From positions 3,100,001 to 3,164,000 of the forward strand of contig NZ_JAGIOC010000001.1 in NCBI RefSeq assembly GCF_017876515.1: a stretch of 64,000 bases of DNA, given 5' to 3'. The stretch comes from Brachybacterium fresconis (GTDB lineage Bacteria > Actinomycetota > Actinomycetes > Actinomycetales > Dermabacteraceae). Under the pieces are notes generated by a model. It saw only the letters and a program-made list of their open reading frames with translations, was not told the DNA's origin and made no database searches. The position numbers and the translations under genes were made by a program. This document shows, one piece after another, positions 27,375 to 35,306 of this stretch (its first letter is position 1; every line of letters begins with the position of its first letter).

Positions 27375-27381
27375 TCGCTGC

Positions 27382-28146
27382 TCAGCGGCGCCGGGCCCGG
27401 ATCAGGTGTCGCGTGGAGTGGGCGACGAATGCGCCCTCGCGGCGGATGATCTCGTCCAGCGCCAGCAGCTGCTCCCGATAGCGGTCGATCTCGAAACCCG
27501 GCACCCACCACACGCACTTGCGCAGGATCCATACGACCGCACCGACGTCGAAGAACTCCATCCGCAGCCGTGCCGTGCGCAGCTCGACGACCTCGAGCCC
27601 GGCTGCCTCCGCGGCGGACACCTCGTCGTCCGGGTGGCGGCCCCGCCGCTGCTGGTCGGTAGTCGGGCCGACGAACCGCTCGATCAGCGAGAAGGCGGAC
27701 TCGGGGCCGACGTGCTGGGCCAGGTACTGCCCGCCGGGTGCCAACACGCGGGCGATCTCCGCCCAGTCGGGACGCACCGGATGCCGTGAGGTGACGAGAT
27801 CCGCGGCGCCGTCCGGCAACGGGATCGGCGTCCCGGTCAGGACTTCGTGGACCTCCACGCCGCGCGGGCCCAGCAGATGCCGGGCCCGCGCGGCGTTGGG
27901 CGGCCACCCCTCGGTGGCGTGCTGTTCGGTGGCCAGCTGCGGGCACCGCGCGAGCACCTCCCCGCCGCCGGTGTCGAGGTCGATCGCCACCTCAGCGGCC
28001 GCCACGGCTCGCGCGAGCTGCCCCGCGTATCCCCAGGTCGGGCGCTCCTCAGTGGCGCGACCGTCGAGGAAGCCGAAGCCCCACCCGTCGACGTCGGCGG
28101 TCGTGGCCTCGGTGATCAGTTCCTGAGCGGTGCGCATAGGACCCAT
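27382..28146 (-). CDS. Class I SAM-dependent methyltransferase-like protein
   Basis: A 254-residue protein. AIDLDTGGGEVLARCP is motif I of the SAM-binding Rossmann fold, GVEVHEVLTGTPIPLPDGAADLVTSRHP covers motifs II to IV, and EIARVLAPGGQYLAQHVG is the typical post-motif strand. The C-terminal part (YREQLLALDEIIRREGAFVAHSTRHLIRARR) is common in the actinobacterial relatives. ATGs at 28146 and 28137 (MRTAQELI) are both possible. The substrate is not recognisable. It converges on ohr with a 7-base gap. Confidence 0.82.
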   Translation of the reverse strand: MGPMRTAQELITEATTADVDGWGFGFLDGRATEERPTWGYAGQLARAVAAAEVAIDLDTGGGEVLARCPQLATEQHATEGWPPNAARARHLLGPRGVEVHEVLTGTPIPLPDGAADLVTSRHPVRPDWAEIARVLAPGGQYLAQHVGPESAFSLIERFVGPTTDQQRRGRHPDDEVSAAEAAGLEVVELRTARLRMEFFDVGAVVWILRKCVWWVPGFEIDRYREQLLALDEIIRREGAFVAHSTRHLIRARRR

Positions 28147-28398
28147 CGTGGCGTCCGACGTCCGCAGGGGCCAGGTGAATTCGCCGCGCGGTCCACCACC
28201 CTGTGCAGCACTCGACATCCCGGCAGGTGCTGGATCGCGGGACGGTAGGCTCTGGCCAGAAGCGAGGCGAGGAATCGCCCGCGGATCCCTGGGCATCGCC
28301 GGCCGCACCAGGACCATGATCGCTCGCGGGCTCGGACCGGAATCGTAGCTGCGGAGACCTTCCCGCGCATGACCGTCTTGGGACGCGAAAGGAGCAGG

Positions 28399-28437
28399 AT
28401 GACTCCGATGCTCTCCGTCGACCGAGGCGTCTCATGA
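28399..28437 (+). CDS. 12-codon leader ORF ahead of a small membrane protein
   Basis: An ATG at 28399 with AAAGGAG just upstream opens a 12-codon frame (MTPMLSVDRGVS) whose TGA overlaps the next ATG at 28434 (ATGA). This is the classical geometry of a leader peptide that couples translation to a downstream small ORF. It shows no regulatory codon run, so any role beyond ribosome delivery is unknown. Confidence 0.4.
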   Translation: MTPMLSVDRGVS

Positions 28438-28613
28438 GCGGCCTCACGACCGTACTGTTCATCGTGGCCGGCATCCTGCTGCTGACGGCCCTGGTCTCCC
28501 TGTATCTGTCGAACGTGACGTTCAGGAAGAGCCGGGGAGTCTCCCGCTGGGTGATCTACCTCAGCTCCGCCGGCCTCCTGGTCGCGGTCGCCGCGGTGCT
28601 GACCGCTCTGTGA
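28434..28613 (+). CDS. 59-residue two-helix membrane protein
   Basis: A short protein with hydrophobic segments at about residues 4-25 and 39-58 separated by a basic loop (FRKSRGVSR). It has no ribosome binding site of its own and starts on the stop of a 12-codon ORF, which suggests translational coupling. No family is recognised. It stands between a divergent methyltransferase gene and a converging kinase gene. The 250 bases upstream (28147-28398) show nothing else that I can support. Confidence 0.6.
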   Translation: MSGLTTVLFIVAGILLLTALVSLYLSNVTFRKSRGVSRWVIYLSSAGLLVAVAAVLTAL

Positions 28614-28661
28614 TCCGCCCGGCGGTCGCCGGCGGCCCGTCTCCGTCCTCGGCCGGTCAGG

Positions 28662-29240
28662 TCAGAGCGCGGCCGACGGCATCCCCAGCGCAGCCCGGAT
28701 CCGCTGCACACCGTCGCCGAGGTTCATGGTCGCGGTGTCGAGCACGAGATCGGCGCTGATCAGAGGCATCTCGTCGGCCCACCGCGCGTGCACGTCGTGC
28801 AGGAAATCCCTCTCGCGGGAGATGCCGCGCGTCGGATCGGCCAGGGCCCGCTCCAGCGCGACCTCGACCGGGCAGGTGACCACGACGGTCAGGACAGGCG
28901 TTCCCGCGGGAACGTGTCGGAGGAGGTCTGCGAGCTCGGCGCGATCGCTGACGGACTCGGCGATCACCAGATCCAGTCCGGTGCCCAGCCACTGACCCGT
29001 CACGGCGGCGAAGATCCGATGCGCGTACGCCCAGTCGGGCAGCGCCGGCCGCGCCATGTCGGCGATCGCATCGAGCTCGACCAGGGCGAGCTGCTTTCCG
29101 GTGGCGCGAAGCTCCTCGGCGAGGCGGCGGGAGACGGTGCTCTTCCCGGCGGCGATCGGGCCGGCGATGAGCACCAGGGGTGGGGGAGCCGGTTGCGGAA
29201 CCATGCGGGGCGATCCTCTCGTCGGCGGCGGGGCGGTCAT
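28662..29240 (-). CDS. P-loop kinase-like ATPase
   Basis: A 192-residue protein of the AAA_33/zeta-toxin-like kinase fold. Walker A is GPIAAGKST (about residues 27-35), followed by RRLAEELRATGKQLALVELDAI with the second-strand acid. VLTVVVTCPVEVALERALADPTRGISRERDF forms the lid with its arginines. It may phosphorylate a small molecule (antibiotic or nucleoside). The ATG at 29240 is used; ATG 29204 is an equally possible shorter start with GAGAGGA upstream. The aminoglycoside-kinase-like gene lies upstream on the same strand with a 30-base gap. Confidence 0.78.
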   Translation of the reverse strand: MTAPPPTRGSPRMVPQPAPPPLVLIAGPIAAGKSTVSRRLAEELRATGKQLALVELDAIADMARPALPDWAYAHRIFAAVTGQWLGTGLDLVIAESVSDRAELADLLRHVPAGTPVLTVVVTCPVEVALERALADPTRGISRERDFLHDVHARWADEMPLISADLVLDTATMNLGDGVQRIRAALGMPSAAL

Positions 29241-29270
29241 GAGGTCAGTGGGGTGGCCGGTGGCAGGAGA

Positions 29271-29981
29271 TCAGCACGGTGACGCCCTCCGGCGTCCTCG
29301 CGCTGTCGCGAGTTCGTCGGCGCGCTGGATTCCCAGGCGCAGTGCCTCCCGGTCCTCGGCTGACCACGGGCCGGAGCAGGCCAGCGGGATCTGTGTCATG
29401 CCGCGACGTCGGTCCTCGGGGATGGTCCCGACGAAGCGTTCCGGGTCCCGTTCCGCGGCGGCATAGAGGTTCGGGCCGTCGGCGTAGTACGGATCGGTCA
29501 GCAGGAGTCTGCCGTCCCGAGTGCGCATGACGTTGGAGGGATTGTCGTCCAGTGGACCGCACCAGGGCAGTTCCCGCTGCGCGTCGGCGTGGATTCGGCC
29601 CACGATCTGCGCGAGCTCCATGAGCTCGGGCGCCGGCAGCGCGAGTCGGCCGAGGAAGGCCGCGGCTTCAGGCTCCGACGCGTCCTCCAACCGCTGCATC
29701 ACCTGGAGGTCGCCGCCGCCATCCAGGCGCCGGTGCAGGAGCAGGCGGGGGACCAGCCCGGTCGAGGCGGCCTCCCTGTAGAGCCGCGCGGTGTAGGGGC
29801 CGACGGGATCGAAGGGGGCGATCCGGGCGACGACGTCCGCATCGGGCGCGGCCCGGGCGAAGGCCCAGTCACCGGCGCCGCATGGCGTCCAGTCGGCCGC
29901 GCTGAGCAGCTGCTCGGCGTCATGGTGCGTCGCGACGGTGCGCAGCGCATCGAGCGCGGCGGGTTCGGCCAGGTCATCCAT
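29271..29981 (-). CDS. Aminoglycoside phosphotransferase-like protein
   Basis: A 236-residue protein of the protein-kinase-like (APH) fold. The N-lobe shows VARIAPFDPVGPYTARLYREA, and the catalytic loop appears as GPLDDNPSNVM with a late acidic segment LLLTDPYYADGP in the DFG-equivalent position. The catalytic Asp of a classical HxD is not obvious (PLDDN instead), so activity is uncertain. The start at 29981 is supported by a -10 box, TACTCT, ending six bases upstream. Next to the P-loop kinase gene it may form a small unit for modifying compounds; this is an inference. Confidence 0.65.
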   Translation of the reverse strand: MDDLAEPAALDALRTVATHHDAEQLLSAADWTPCGAGDWAFARAAPDADVVARIAPFDPVGPYTARLYREAASTGLVPRLLLHRRLDGGGDLQVMQRLEDASEPEAAAFLGRLALPAPELMELAQIVGRIHADAQRELPWCGPLDDNPSNVMRTRDGRLLLTDPYYADGPNLYAAAERDPERFVGTIPEDRRRGMTQIPLACSGPWSAEDREALRLGIQRADELATARGRRRASPC

Positions 29982-29987
29982 GGCGCG

Positions 29988-29993
29988 AGAGTA
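29988..29993 (-). promoter_or_regulatory. -10 box TACTCT of the APH-like gene
   Basis: TACTCT on the minus strand ends six bases before the ATG at 29981, again with no ribosome binding site, indicating a leaderless start. Confidence 0.5.
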
Positions 29994-30049
29994 CGGGGGC
30001 TCCCGCCCCGCGCTCCAGGGATTATGGGGCGCGGGGCTCAGGGACCGGC

Positions 30050-30106
30050 GGGACGGCGGCGCCCGCAGGCGGTAGCCGAGACCCCGGACCGTGACGGTCA
30101 CGTGGC
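30050..30106 (-). pseudogene. Relic of an OmpR-type response regulator C-terminus
   Basis: Directly at the end of the MFS gene, in another frame on the same strand, the bases encode HVTVTVRGLGYRLRAP, which matches the last strand and wing of OmpR/PhoB winged helices (VxTVRGxGYRL). No other part of such a protein is present upstream. It looks like the tail of a deleted regulator fused to the 3' end of the MFS gene at a recombination joint. Confidence 0.5.
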
Positions 30107-31510
30107 CGGTACCCGCTGTGCTGCGATCGGCGCGCGCCGGATGACCAGGGCCCCGACGAGCAGTCCGACGATCGCGAGGACGGCGGCTATCAGGAACGGG
30201 TCCGCCGGGCGCAGGACGGGCGCGAAGCCGACGCCCACGTAGATCGCCACCCCGGCGGCTCCGCCGAGCTGGTCGGCCGCTCGCTGCACCCCGGAGGCGA
30301 TCCCGGCGTCGTCCTCGGTCGCACCGCTGACCGCGATGTACTGCAGCCCCACCAGGCCGAAGCCCATCCCGGCAGCGATCAGCACCATCGCCGGGATGAG
30401 CCACAGCGAACCGGCGTCGAGGGCCGCGACCAGCGCGATGGTGACCATCGCGCCCATGGTGAAGCCCAGACCGAACAGCACGCACACGCGCGCTCCCCAG
30501 CGGCCGAGCAGCCGGGGGACGAGGAGCGAGGCCAGCACCAGCGAGACCGCCAGGGGAAGCATCGTCAGCCCCGCTTCCAGCGGGCCGAGCCCGAGGACGT
30601 CCTGCAGGTAGAACGTGAACAGCAGGAACGACGTGGACAGCGCCCCGCTGAGCAGCATCGTGGTCAGGTTCGCCGTGACCCGGGCACGATCGGCGAAGAA
30701 GCCCAGCGGCACCAACGGATGAGCCGAGCGCGCTTCGACCCGCACGAACGCGAATCCGGCCAGCGCAGCACCGGCCAGTGCCGCCACGCTCACGCAGCCG
30801 CTCGTGCCGGGCTCGCCGGCCTCGACCACGCCATAGGTGAACAGCAGCGGGCACGCGATCAGCAGCAGTGCACCGGGCACATCCAGCGGGGCGGATCCGC
30901 TCGCGGCCGGACGGTCGACCCGGACCAGCAGCAGGGACGCCACGATCACGACCAGGAGGAACGGCACCGAGATCAGGAAGACCCATCGCCAGCCCAGATG
31001 CGCGGTGATGATCCCCGACAGCACGAAGCCGAGCACCAGCCCGCAGCTGGCGACCGCGGCCCACACGCTCAGCGCTCGTGACCTGCGCGGCCCCTCGGGG
31101 AACATCAGCACGATGGTGGCCATCGCCGCCGGCAGGGCGATCGCCTCACCGGCACCCTGCGCCAGGCGCGCCAGCACGAGAACGGGGAACGAAGGGGCCA
31201 GGCCCGCCAGGAGGGAGGCCACGCCGAACAGGGAGGTCCCGGCCACCAGCACCCGGCGGCGACCGAACAGATCGCCCAGGCGGCCGCCGAGCATCAGCAG
31301 TCCGCCGCCGGTGATGGTGTAACCGACCACGACCCAGGTCAGGGCGCGATCGCCGACGTCGAGATCGGCTCCGATCGAGGGCAGCGCGATGGTCACCACG
31401 GTCACGTCGATCGCGATGAAGAACTGCAGCATGGACATCGCGCACAGCACCAGCCATGCGCGCGTCGCAGACGGGGCGTGCCCGCGAGAAGGAAAGATGT
31501 CTGAAAGCAT
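30098..31510 (-). CDS. DHA2-family MFS drug exporter, 14 helices
   Basis: A 470-residue proton-coupled exporter in the inner membrane. Helix 1 has the acidic FFIAIDVTVVTIALP motif D1 with its Asp, motif A is GGRLGDLFGRRRVL, and motif C-type residues appear in GLVLGFVLSGII. The order of helices and the length fit the 14-helix EmrB/QacA group. A 20-base palindrome lies 11 bases before the ATG and may be an operator. The two-component genes further upstream on the same strand are 276 bases away and need not control it. Its last residues end at the relic of a lost regulator. Confidence 0.88.
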   Translation of the reverse strand: MLSDIFPSRGHAPSATRAWLVLCAMSMLQFFIAIDVTVVTIALPSIGADLDVGDRALTWVVVGYTITGGGLLMLGGRLGDLFGRRRVLVAGTSLFGVASLLAGLAPSFPVLVLARLAQGAGEAIALPAAMATIVLMFPEGPRRSRALSVWAAVASCGLVLGFVLSGIITAHLGWRWVFLISVPFLLVVIVASLLLVRVDRPAASGSAPLDVPGALLLIACPLLFTYGVVEAGEPGTSGCVSVAALAGAALAGFAFVRVEARSAHPLVPLGFFADRARVTANLTTMLLSGALSTSFLLFTFYLQDVLGLGPLEAGLTMLPLAVSLVLASLLVPRLLGRWGARVCVLFGLGFTMGAMVTIALVAALDAGSLWLIPAMVLIAAGMGFGLVGLQYIAVSGATEDDAGIASGVQRAADQLGGAAGVAIYVGVGFAPVLRPADPFLIAAVLAIVGLLVGALVIRRAPIAAQRVPAT

Positions 31511-31521
31511 CGAGTGCTCCG

Positions 31522-31541
31522 CTCAGGAAAGTTTCTGAGCA
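31522..31541. promoter_or_regulatory. Palindrome ahead of the MFS exporter
   Basis: GCTCAGGAAAGTTTCTGAGC pairs over nine positions with one G-T step. It lies 11 bases before the ATG, a position suited to a repressor site or a translation-blocking hairpin. The remaining gap to 31786 shows nothing else. Confidence 0.45.
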
Positions 31542-31786
31542 GCACCGAAGTGCCGCTCCGGACTGATCACGAAGCGGCTGGACGTTCCAGGTGAAGAAGT
31601 GCTGAGTGGTGGCTCGGAACGCCCGCCGCTAGCGGGACGCCCGGGTCACTGCCGCGCACGCGGCCGAGAAAGATGCTGCAGACATGCTCGGAACGCTATC
31701 AAAGAGCCCGCAGGACCGCCGACGCAGGCGTTCGAGCAGGCCGCGAGAGGAGGACGGAGCAGGCCTCCGAGCGGCGACCTGGCGCC

Positions 31787-32563
31787 TCAGCCGCCCAGCT
31801 CGAGCACCCGGATCGCCAGCTGGACCCGGTTGGTGACCTGCAGCTTGTGATAGAGCCTGCCCAGGTGGGTCTTGACGGTCGCGACGGACATGAACAGCTG
31901 CGCGCCGACCTCCGGGTTCGCCAGCCCCTGGGCCACCAGTCGGCCCACCTCCCACTCCCGGTCGGTGATCCCCGCGGGGGCCGGTGCGGCCGACGGGGTC
32001 TGCTCGGCGCCGCCGGCACCGTCGTGGTCCGCCTCGGCGCCGGTGGCACCTGCCCCGTCACTCGCGGCGCGCGGATCCGCCCCGGCAGGGGCAGGTGCCG
32101 TCCCGTCGTCGGCGGCGAGCCGCACCAGGCGGGAGAGCACCTCGGGGGAGAAGCGGGGACGATCCTCGGCGGCTTCGAGCACGGCGCCGACGACCTCCTC
32201 CGGCGGGGAGTCCTTCAGCAGGAACGAGACCGCGCCCGCGCGCAGCGCCCGCAGCAGGAACTCATCGGTGTCGAAGGCGGTCAGCATGACCACCCGCGCC
32301 GCAGCGCCCTCGTCCCGCAGAATGCGCAGCGCCTCCAGGCCGGTCATGGACGGCATCCGGATGTCCATGAGCACCACATCGGGGGTGAGCTCCCGGGTGC
32401 GCTCGAGCGCCTGGTGCCCGTCGGAGGCCTCCCCGACCACCTCGATCCCGTGGCTGCCGTCGATCATCAGGCGCAGCCCCGTGCGCATCAGCGCCTCGTC
32501 GTCGACCAGCAGCACCCGCACCCGGCGCTGCCCGGGTTCCGTCTCGTTCACCACGGCATCCAT
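31787..32563 (-). CDS. NarL/FixJ-type response regulator
   Basis: A 258-residue regulator. The receiver domain has the acidic pair Asp21-Asp22, phosphoacceptor Asp67 (VVLMDIRMP), the switch Thr in MLTAFD and Lys117 (FLLKDSP). A 45-residue Ala/Gly/Pro/Asp linker (about 150-200) is unusually long. The LuxR-type helix-turn-helix is at 201-258 (ITDREWEVGRLVAQGLANPEVGAQLFMSVATVKTHLGRLYHKL). The gene overlaps the histidine kinase gene by 16 bases, so they form one unit and probably one signalling pair. Confidence 0.93.
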   Translation of the reverse strand: MDAVVNETEPGQRRVRVLLVDDEALMRTGLRLMIDGSHGIEVVGEASDGHQALERTRELTPDVVLMDIRMPSMTGLEALRILRDEGAAARVVMLTAFDTDEFLLRALRAGAVSFLLKDSPPEEVVGAVLEAAEDRPRFSPEVLSRLVRLAADDGTAPAPAGADPRAASDGAGATGAEADHDGAGGAEQTPSAAPAPAGITDREWEVGRLVAQGLANPEVGAQLFMSVATVKTHLGRLYHKLQVTNRVQLAIRVLELGG

Positions 32564-33831
32564 GCTTCCACCTCGAAGGTCCCGCCGTCGGCTCCGCAGC
32601 GGGCGTCCCCGCCCAGCAGCCGCACCCGCTCCTGCACCCCGAGCAGCCCGTGCCCGGTGGAGATCGTCGCACCGGCCGCGGTGGCGGACAGCGGATTGCG
32701 GGCGGTGAGCACCAGGTGCTCGTCGTCGCGGGAGAGCGTCACGCGCAGCGGTGCACCGGGGGCATGCTTGGCCGCATTGGCCGTGATCTCGGTGAGGATC
32801 CGCGCCAGGGTCACCACGGTGCCGCGGTCGCGTCCGGTCAGGTCATCGGGCTCGATGCCCTGCCAGGTCAGCTGCACGTCCTGACCGTCGGCACGGGCGC
32901 GCTCGATGATCTCGGTGAGGGTGGGTGCGGTGGCCAGCGGGGCGTCGCCGTCGGCGGTGCGCAGGGTCATCAGCACGGTGCGCAGCTCCCCATTGGCCTG
33001 CTGGGCGGCCTCGCGCACGGTCGCGGCGGAGCGCCGCAGATCCTCCGGCGCGAGATCCTCGCGGTAGGACATGGCGCCGGCGTGCATGGCGATCGCCGCG
33101 AGGTGGTGGGAGATGCTGTCGTGCATGTCGCGGGCCAGGGCGGCGCGCTCCTCGGCGCGCACCCGGGCGGTCTCGGCGTCGCGCTCGCGCACCAGAGCCG
33201 CCGCTTCCCGCTCGGCGGCCTCGCGTTCCCGCTGGGCGGTCTCCCGCTCGCGGTCCGCGGAGGCGGCCCGGTCCCGCAGCGTGGCCACGAGCTCGTGGCG
33301 GGTGCCGACCACATGCCCGATCAGCAGCGGGACCAATGCGGCGACGATCATCACGCCGACGGTGGTGACCAGGAGCAGTGCGTCGACCTCTCCGCGCACG
33401 GACGCGTCGATGCCCAGCGTCAACAGGGATGCGACGGTGACCAGCAGGATCGCGAGACCGTCCAGCCACGGGCGCCGCCGCGTGCCCAGCCGGTACAGAG
33501 CGATCGCCGAGGCCACCAGTGCGAAGGTGCTCAGTCCGGCGGTCATCGCCACCGTCAGATGCAGCACGTTGTGGAGCCGTCCGGGCCGCAGGAAACGCAG
33601 CGGTCCGATCACCAGGGTGACCAGGGCACCCAGCAGTGCATCGGCCGCGGACAGGGCGACCAGAGCGCCCGGCGGGTCGTCGTCGAATTCCATCAGCAGC
33701 GACCCGAAGACGATCAGGAAGATCAGCAGGCCCAGACCGCAGCCGCCGAGGGACTGGGCGAGCGCGATCAGCCACTCGCGCAGATTGCGCACGGAGGGCG
33801 GCGCCGAGACGGTGGGCGCGGTGACGGTCAT
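32548..33831 (-). CDS. NarL-type sensor histidine kinase
   Basis: A 427-residue membrane kinase. Five to six hydrophobic segments fill residues 20-175, followed by a long Arg/Glu coiled coil (about 185-228). The HisKA_3 dimerisation box has DMHDSISHHLAAIAMHAG with the phospho-accepting His (about 238). The ATPase domain includes ILTEITANAAKHAPGA and GHGLLGVQERVRLLGG. The short extracytoplasmic loops suggest membrane- or envelope-derived signals. The start at 33831 is supported by a -10 box TACGCT ending six bases upstream (leaderless). Confidence 0.92.
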   Translation of the reverse strand: MTVTAPTVSAPPSVRNLREWLIALAQSLGGCGLGLLIFLIVFGSLLMEFDDDPPGALVALSAADALLGALVTLVIGPLRFLRPGRLHNVLHLTVAMTAGLSTFALVASAIALYRLGTRRRPWLDGLAILLVTVASLLTLGIDASVRGEVDALLLVTTVGVMIVAALVPLLIGHVVGTRHELVATLRDRAASADRERETAQREREAAEREAAALVRERDAETARVRAEERAALARDMHDSISHHLAAIAMHAGAMSYREDLAPEDLRRSAATVREAAQQANGELRTVLMTLRTADGDAPLATAPTLTEIIERARADGQDVQLTWQGIEPDDLTGRDRGTVVTLARILTEITANAAKHAPGAPLRVTLSRDDEHLVLTARNPLSATAAGATISTGHGLLGVQERVRLLGGDARCGADGGTFEVEAWMPW

Positions 33832-33837
33832 GAGGAC

Positions 33838-33843
33838 AGCGTA
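33838..33843 (-). promoter_or_regulatory. -10 box TACGCT of the two-component operon
   Basis: TACGCT on the minus strand ends six bases before the ATG at 33831, the same geometry as at the other leaderless genes. Confidence 0.5.
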
Positions 33844-33974
33844 GGAAGGTCCGACGGCCGACGGATCCGCCGCGCGGCCGATGACCGATCGGCGGATCGC
33901 CGAGCCTCCCGGCGGTTCCGAGGAGAGCCGTGCGGTCGATGTGCGACCAGGGAGACTTCGACCAGGATCGAGGC

Positions 33975-35015
33975 ATGACAGCAGGAACCACCTCCGTCAC
34001 CCCGCCTCCTGATCCCGCGACACGGCATGTCGATGCGGCAGACCCGCAGGCCATCTCGGGCTCGCTGCCCGGGCACGACTTGGAGGGCGACGGTGCGAGC
34101 GCTGCGCCGCGCCGGCCGGGCGCCCCGCTCCCCGTCGCCTTCCACCGCCTCCCGCGGGCGATCCCGCATCGTGGGTACTGGTGGCGGCCGCTGGTGGCCG
34201 TGGCGGTGGCCGCGGTGACCTACCTGGCGATGTTCCTCCTCCTGATCGTGGTGAGCCTGGTGACCCCTGCGGTGTGGCCGGGTCTGGACATCAGCGCCGA
34301 GATGACCGATCCGCTGAACCCGTTGGATCAGTTCATCTCCCTCGGCATGCTCGCCCTGGGGCTGCCGGCGGTCCTCCTCGGCACCCTGGCGGGCTACGGC
34401 CGCGCCGGCATCGCCCACTCCGTGATCGGGCGCTTCCGCTGGGGCCTGCTGGGCCGGGTCGCGATCGTGGTGGTCCCGGTCTATCTGCTGATCAACGTCG
34501 GGGTGAACCTGCTGCTGGCCCGGAACGACCTCGTGGTGCCGGCCCTGGATGCGACGGTGCTGGCGGCCTGGGCGATCGCGCTCCTCCTGGCCCCGCTGCA
34601 GTCCGCCGCGGAGGAGTACGTCTTCCGGGCGCTGCCGCTGCAGGCGCTGGGGACCTGGTTGCGCTGGCCCGTGGTCGGGATCCTGCTGCCCGTGCCGCTG
34701 TTCGTGCTGGGGCACGGCTATGACTGGCTCGGCCAGGTCGACATCGCCCTGTTCGCCCTCACGATGGGGCTGCTGGCCTGGAAGACGGGCGGCATCGAGA
34801 TCCCGGTGCTGCTGCACGCGGTGAACAACACGACCCTGTTCGCCCTCGCCCCGCTGATCCCAGGATTCACCGAGCAGGGCGAGGTGACCGTTGCCGGGTT
34901 CCTGCTCGCGACGGTGCCGATGCTCCTGCTCTCGGCCGGGATCTGGGGGTGGTTCTCGCGGCGCGAGGGCCTCGGGGCGTGGGAACCGCGCCGAGGAGCG
35001 CCCCCGCCGCGGTGA
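33975..35015 (+). CDS. CPBP-family intramembrane metalloprotease
   Basis: A 346-residue membrane protein of the CAAX/ABI (CPBP) family. The active-site motifs are complete: EEYVFR with Glu213, Glu214 and Arg218, the His in VLGHGYDW (His247), and HAVNN with His281 and Asn285. Seven or eight helices are spread over 70-330, after a hydrophilic N-terminus of about 65 residues. Proteins of the family cleave prenylated or other membrane proteins or protect against bacteriocins. ATG 33975 was chosen over 33930, since related proteins begin with this disordered tail. A second, inactive-looking paralogue is at 37832. Confidence 0.85.
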   Translation: MTAGTTSVTPPPDPATRHVDAADPQAISGSLPGHDLEGDGASAAPRRPGAPLPVAFHRLPRAIPHRGYWWRPLVAVAVAAVTYLAMFLLLIVVSLVTPAVWPGLDISAEMTDPLNPLDQFISLGMLALGLPAVLLGTLAGYGRAGIAHSVIGRFRWGLLGRVAIVVVPVYLLINVGVNLLLARNDLVVPALDATVLAAWAIALLLAPLQSAAEEYVFRALPLQALGTWLRWPVVGILLPVPLFVLGHGYDWLGQVDIALFALTMGLLAWKTGGIEIPVLLHAVNNTTLFALAPLIPGFTEQGEVTVAGFLLATVPMLLLSAGIWGWFSRREGLGAWEPRRGAPPPR

Positions 35016-35022
35016 CGGGCTG

Positions 35023-35085
35023 GATCGAGAGTGTCGTTCCGGGCGCTTCGGTCGTACCTGAGGCGCCCTCGATGACACTGTCGAT
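35023..35085. repeat. Bipartite palindromic repeat, copy 2
   Basis: Same design as copies 1 and 3: an outer GATCGAGAGTGTCG arm and inner GGGCGCTTC/GAGGCGCCC arms around a loop, with more mismatches. It starts eight bases after the CPBP stop codon and faces a converging gene. Confidence 0.8.
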
Positions 35086-35090
35086 GTGAA

Positions 35091-35147
35091 GGGGGCCGAC
35101 GGGTTGCAGGGGCCGACGGGTTGCGAGGGGCCGACGAGCTGCCGGGC
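35091..35147. repeat. Three 17-18-bp repeats (GGGGCCGACGGGTTGCA)
   Basis: GGGGCCGACGGGTTGCA, a near copy with one extra base, and a degenerate third (GACGAGCTGCCG) follow each other immediately after palindrome copy 2. Confidence 0.7.
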
Positions 35148-35194
35148 GTCGAAGATCCTGAAGGTTCTGGCGACTTCCCGACAGCGGCGTCGCG

Positions 35195-35278
35195 CCGGTC
35201 GGGTCTGACCGGTCGGGTCTGACCGGTCGGGTCTGACCGGTCGGGTCTGACCGGTCAGGTTTGACCGGATCGGTCGGA
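35195..35278. repeat. Six 14-bp tandem repeats (CCGGTCGGGTCTGA)
   Basis: Four perfect units (35195, 35209, 35223, 35237) are followed by two decayed ones. Each unit junction forms a GACCGGTC palindrome, so the array is also a string of short dyads. It lies just downstream of the AbiEi-like gene on the converging strand. Confidence 0.85.
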
Positions 35279-35306
35279 CCGGAACGGTCATGTCGGCGTC
35301 GGGAGC

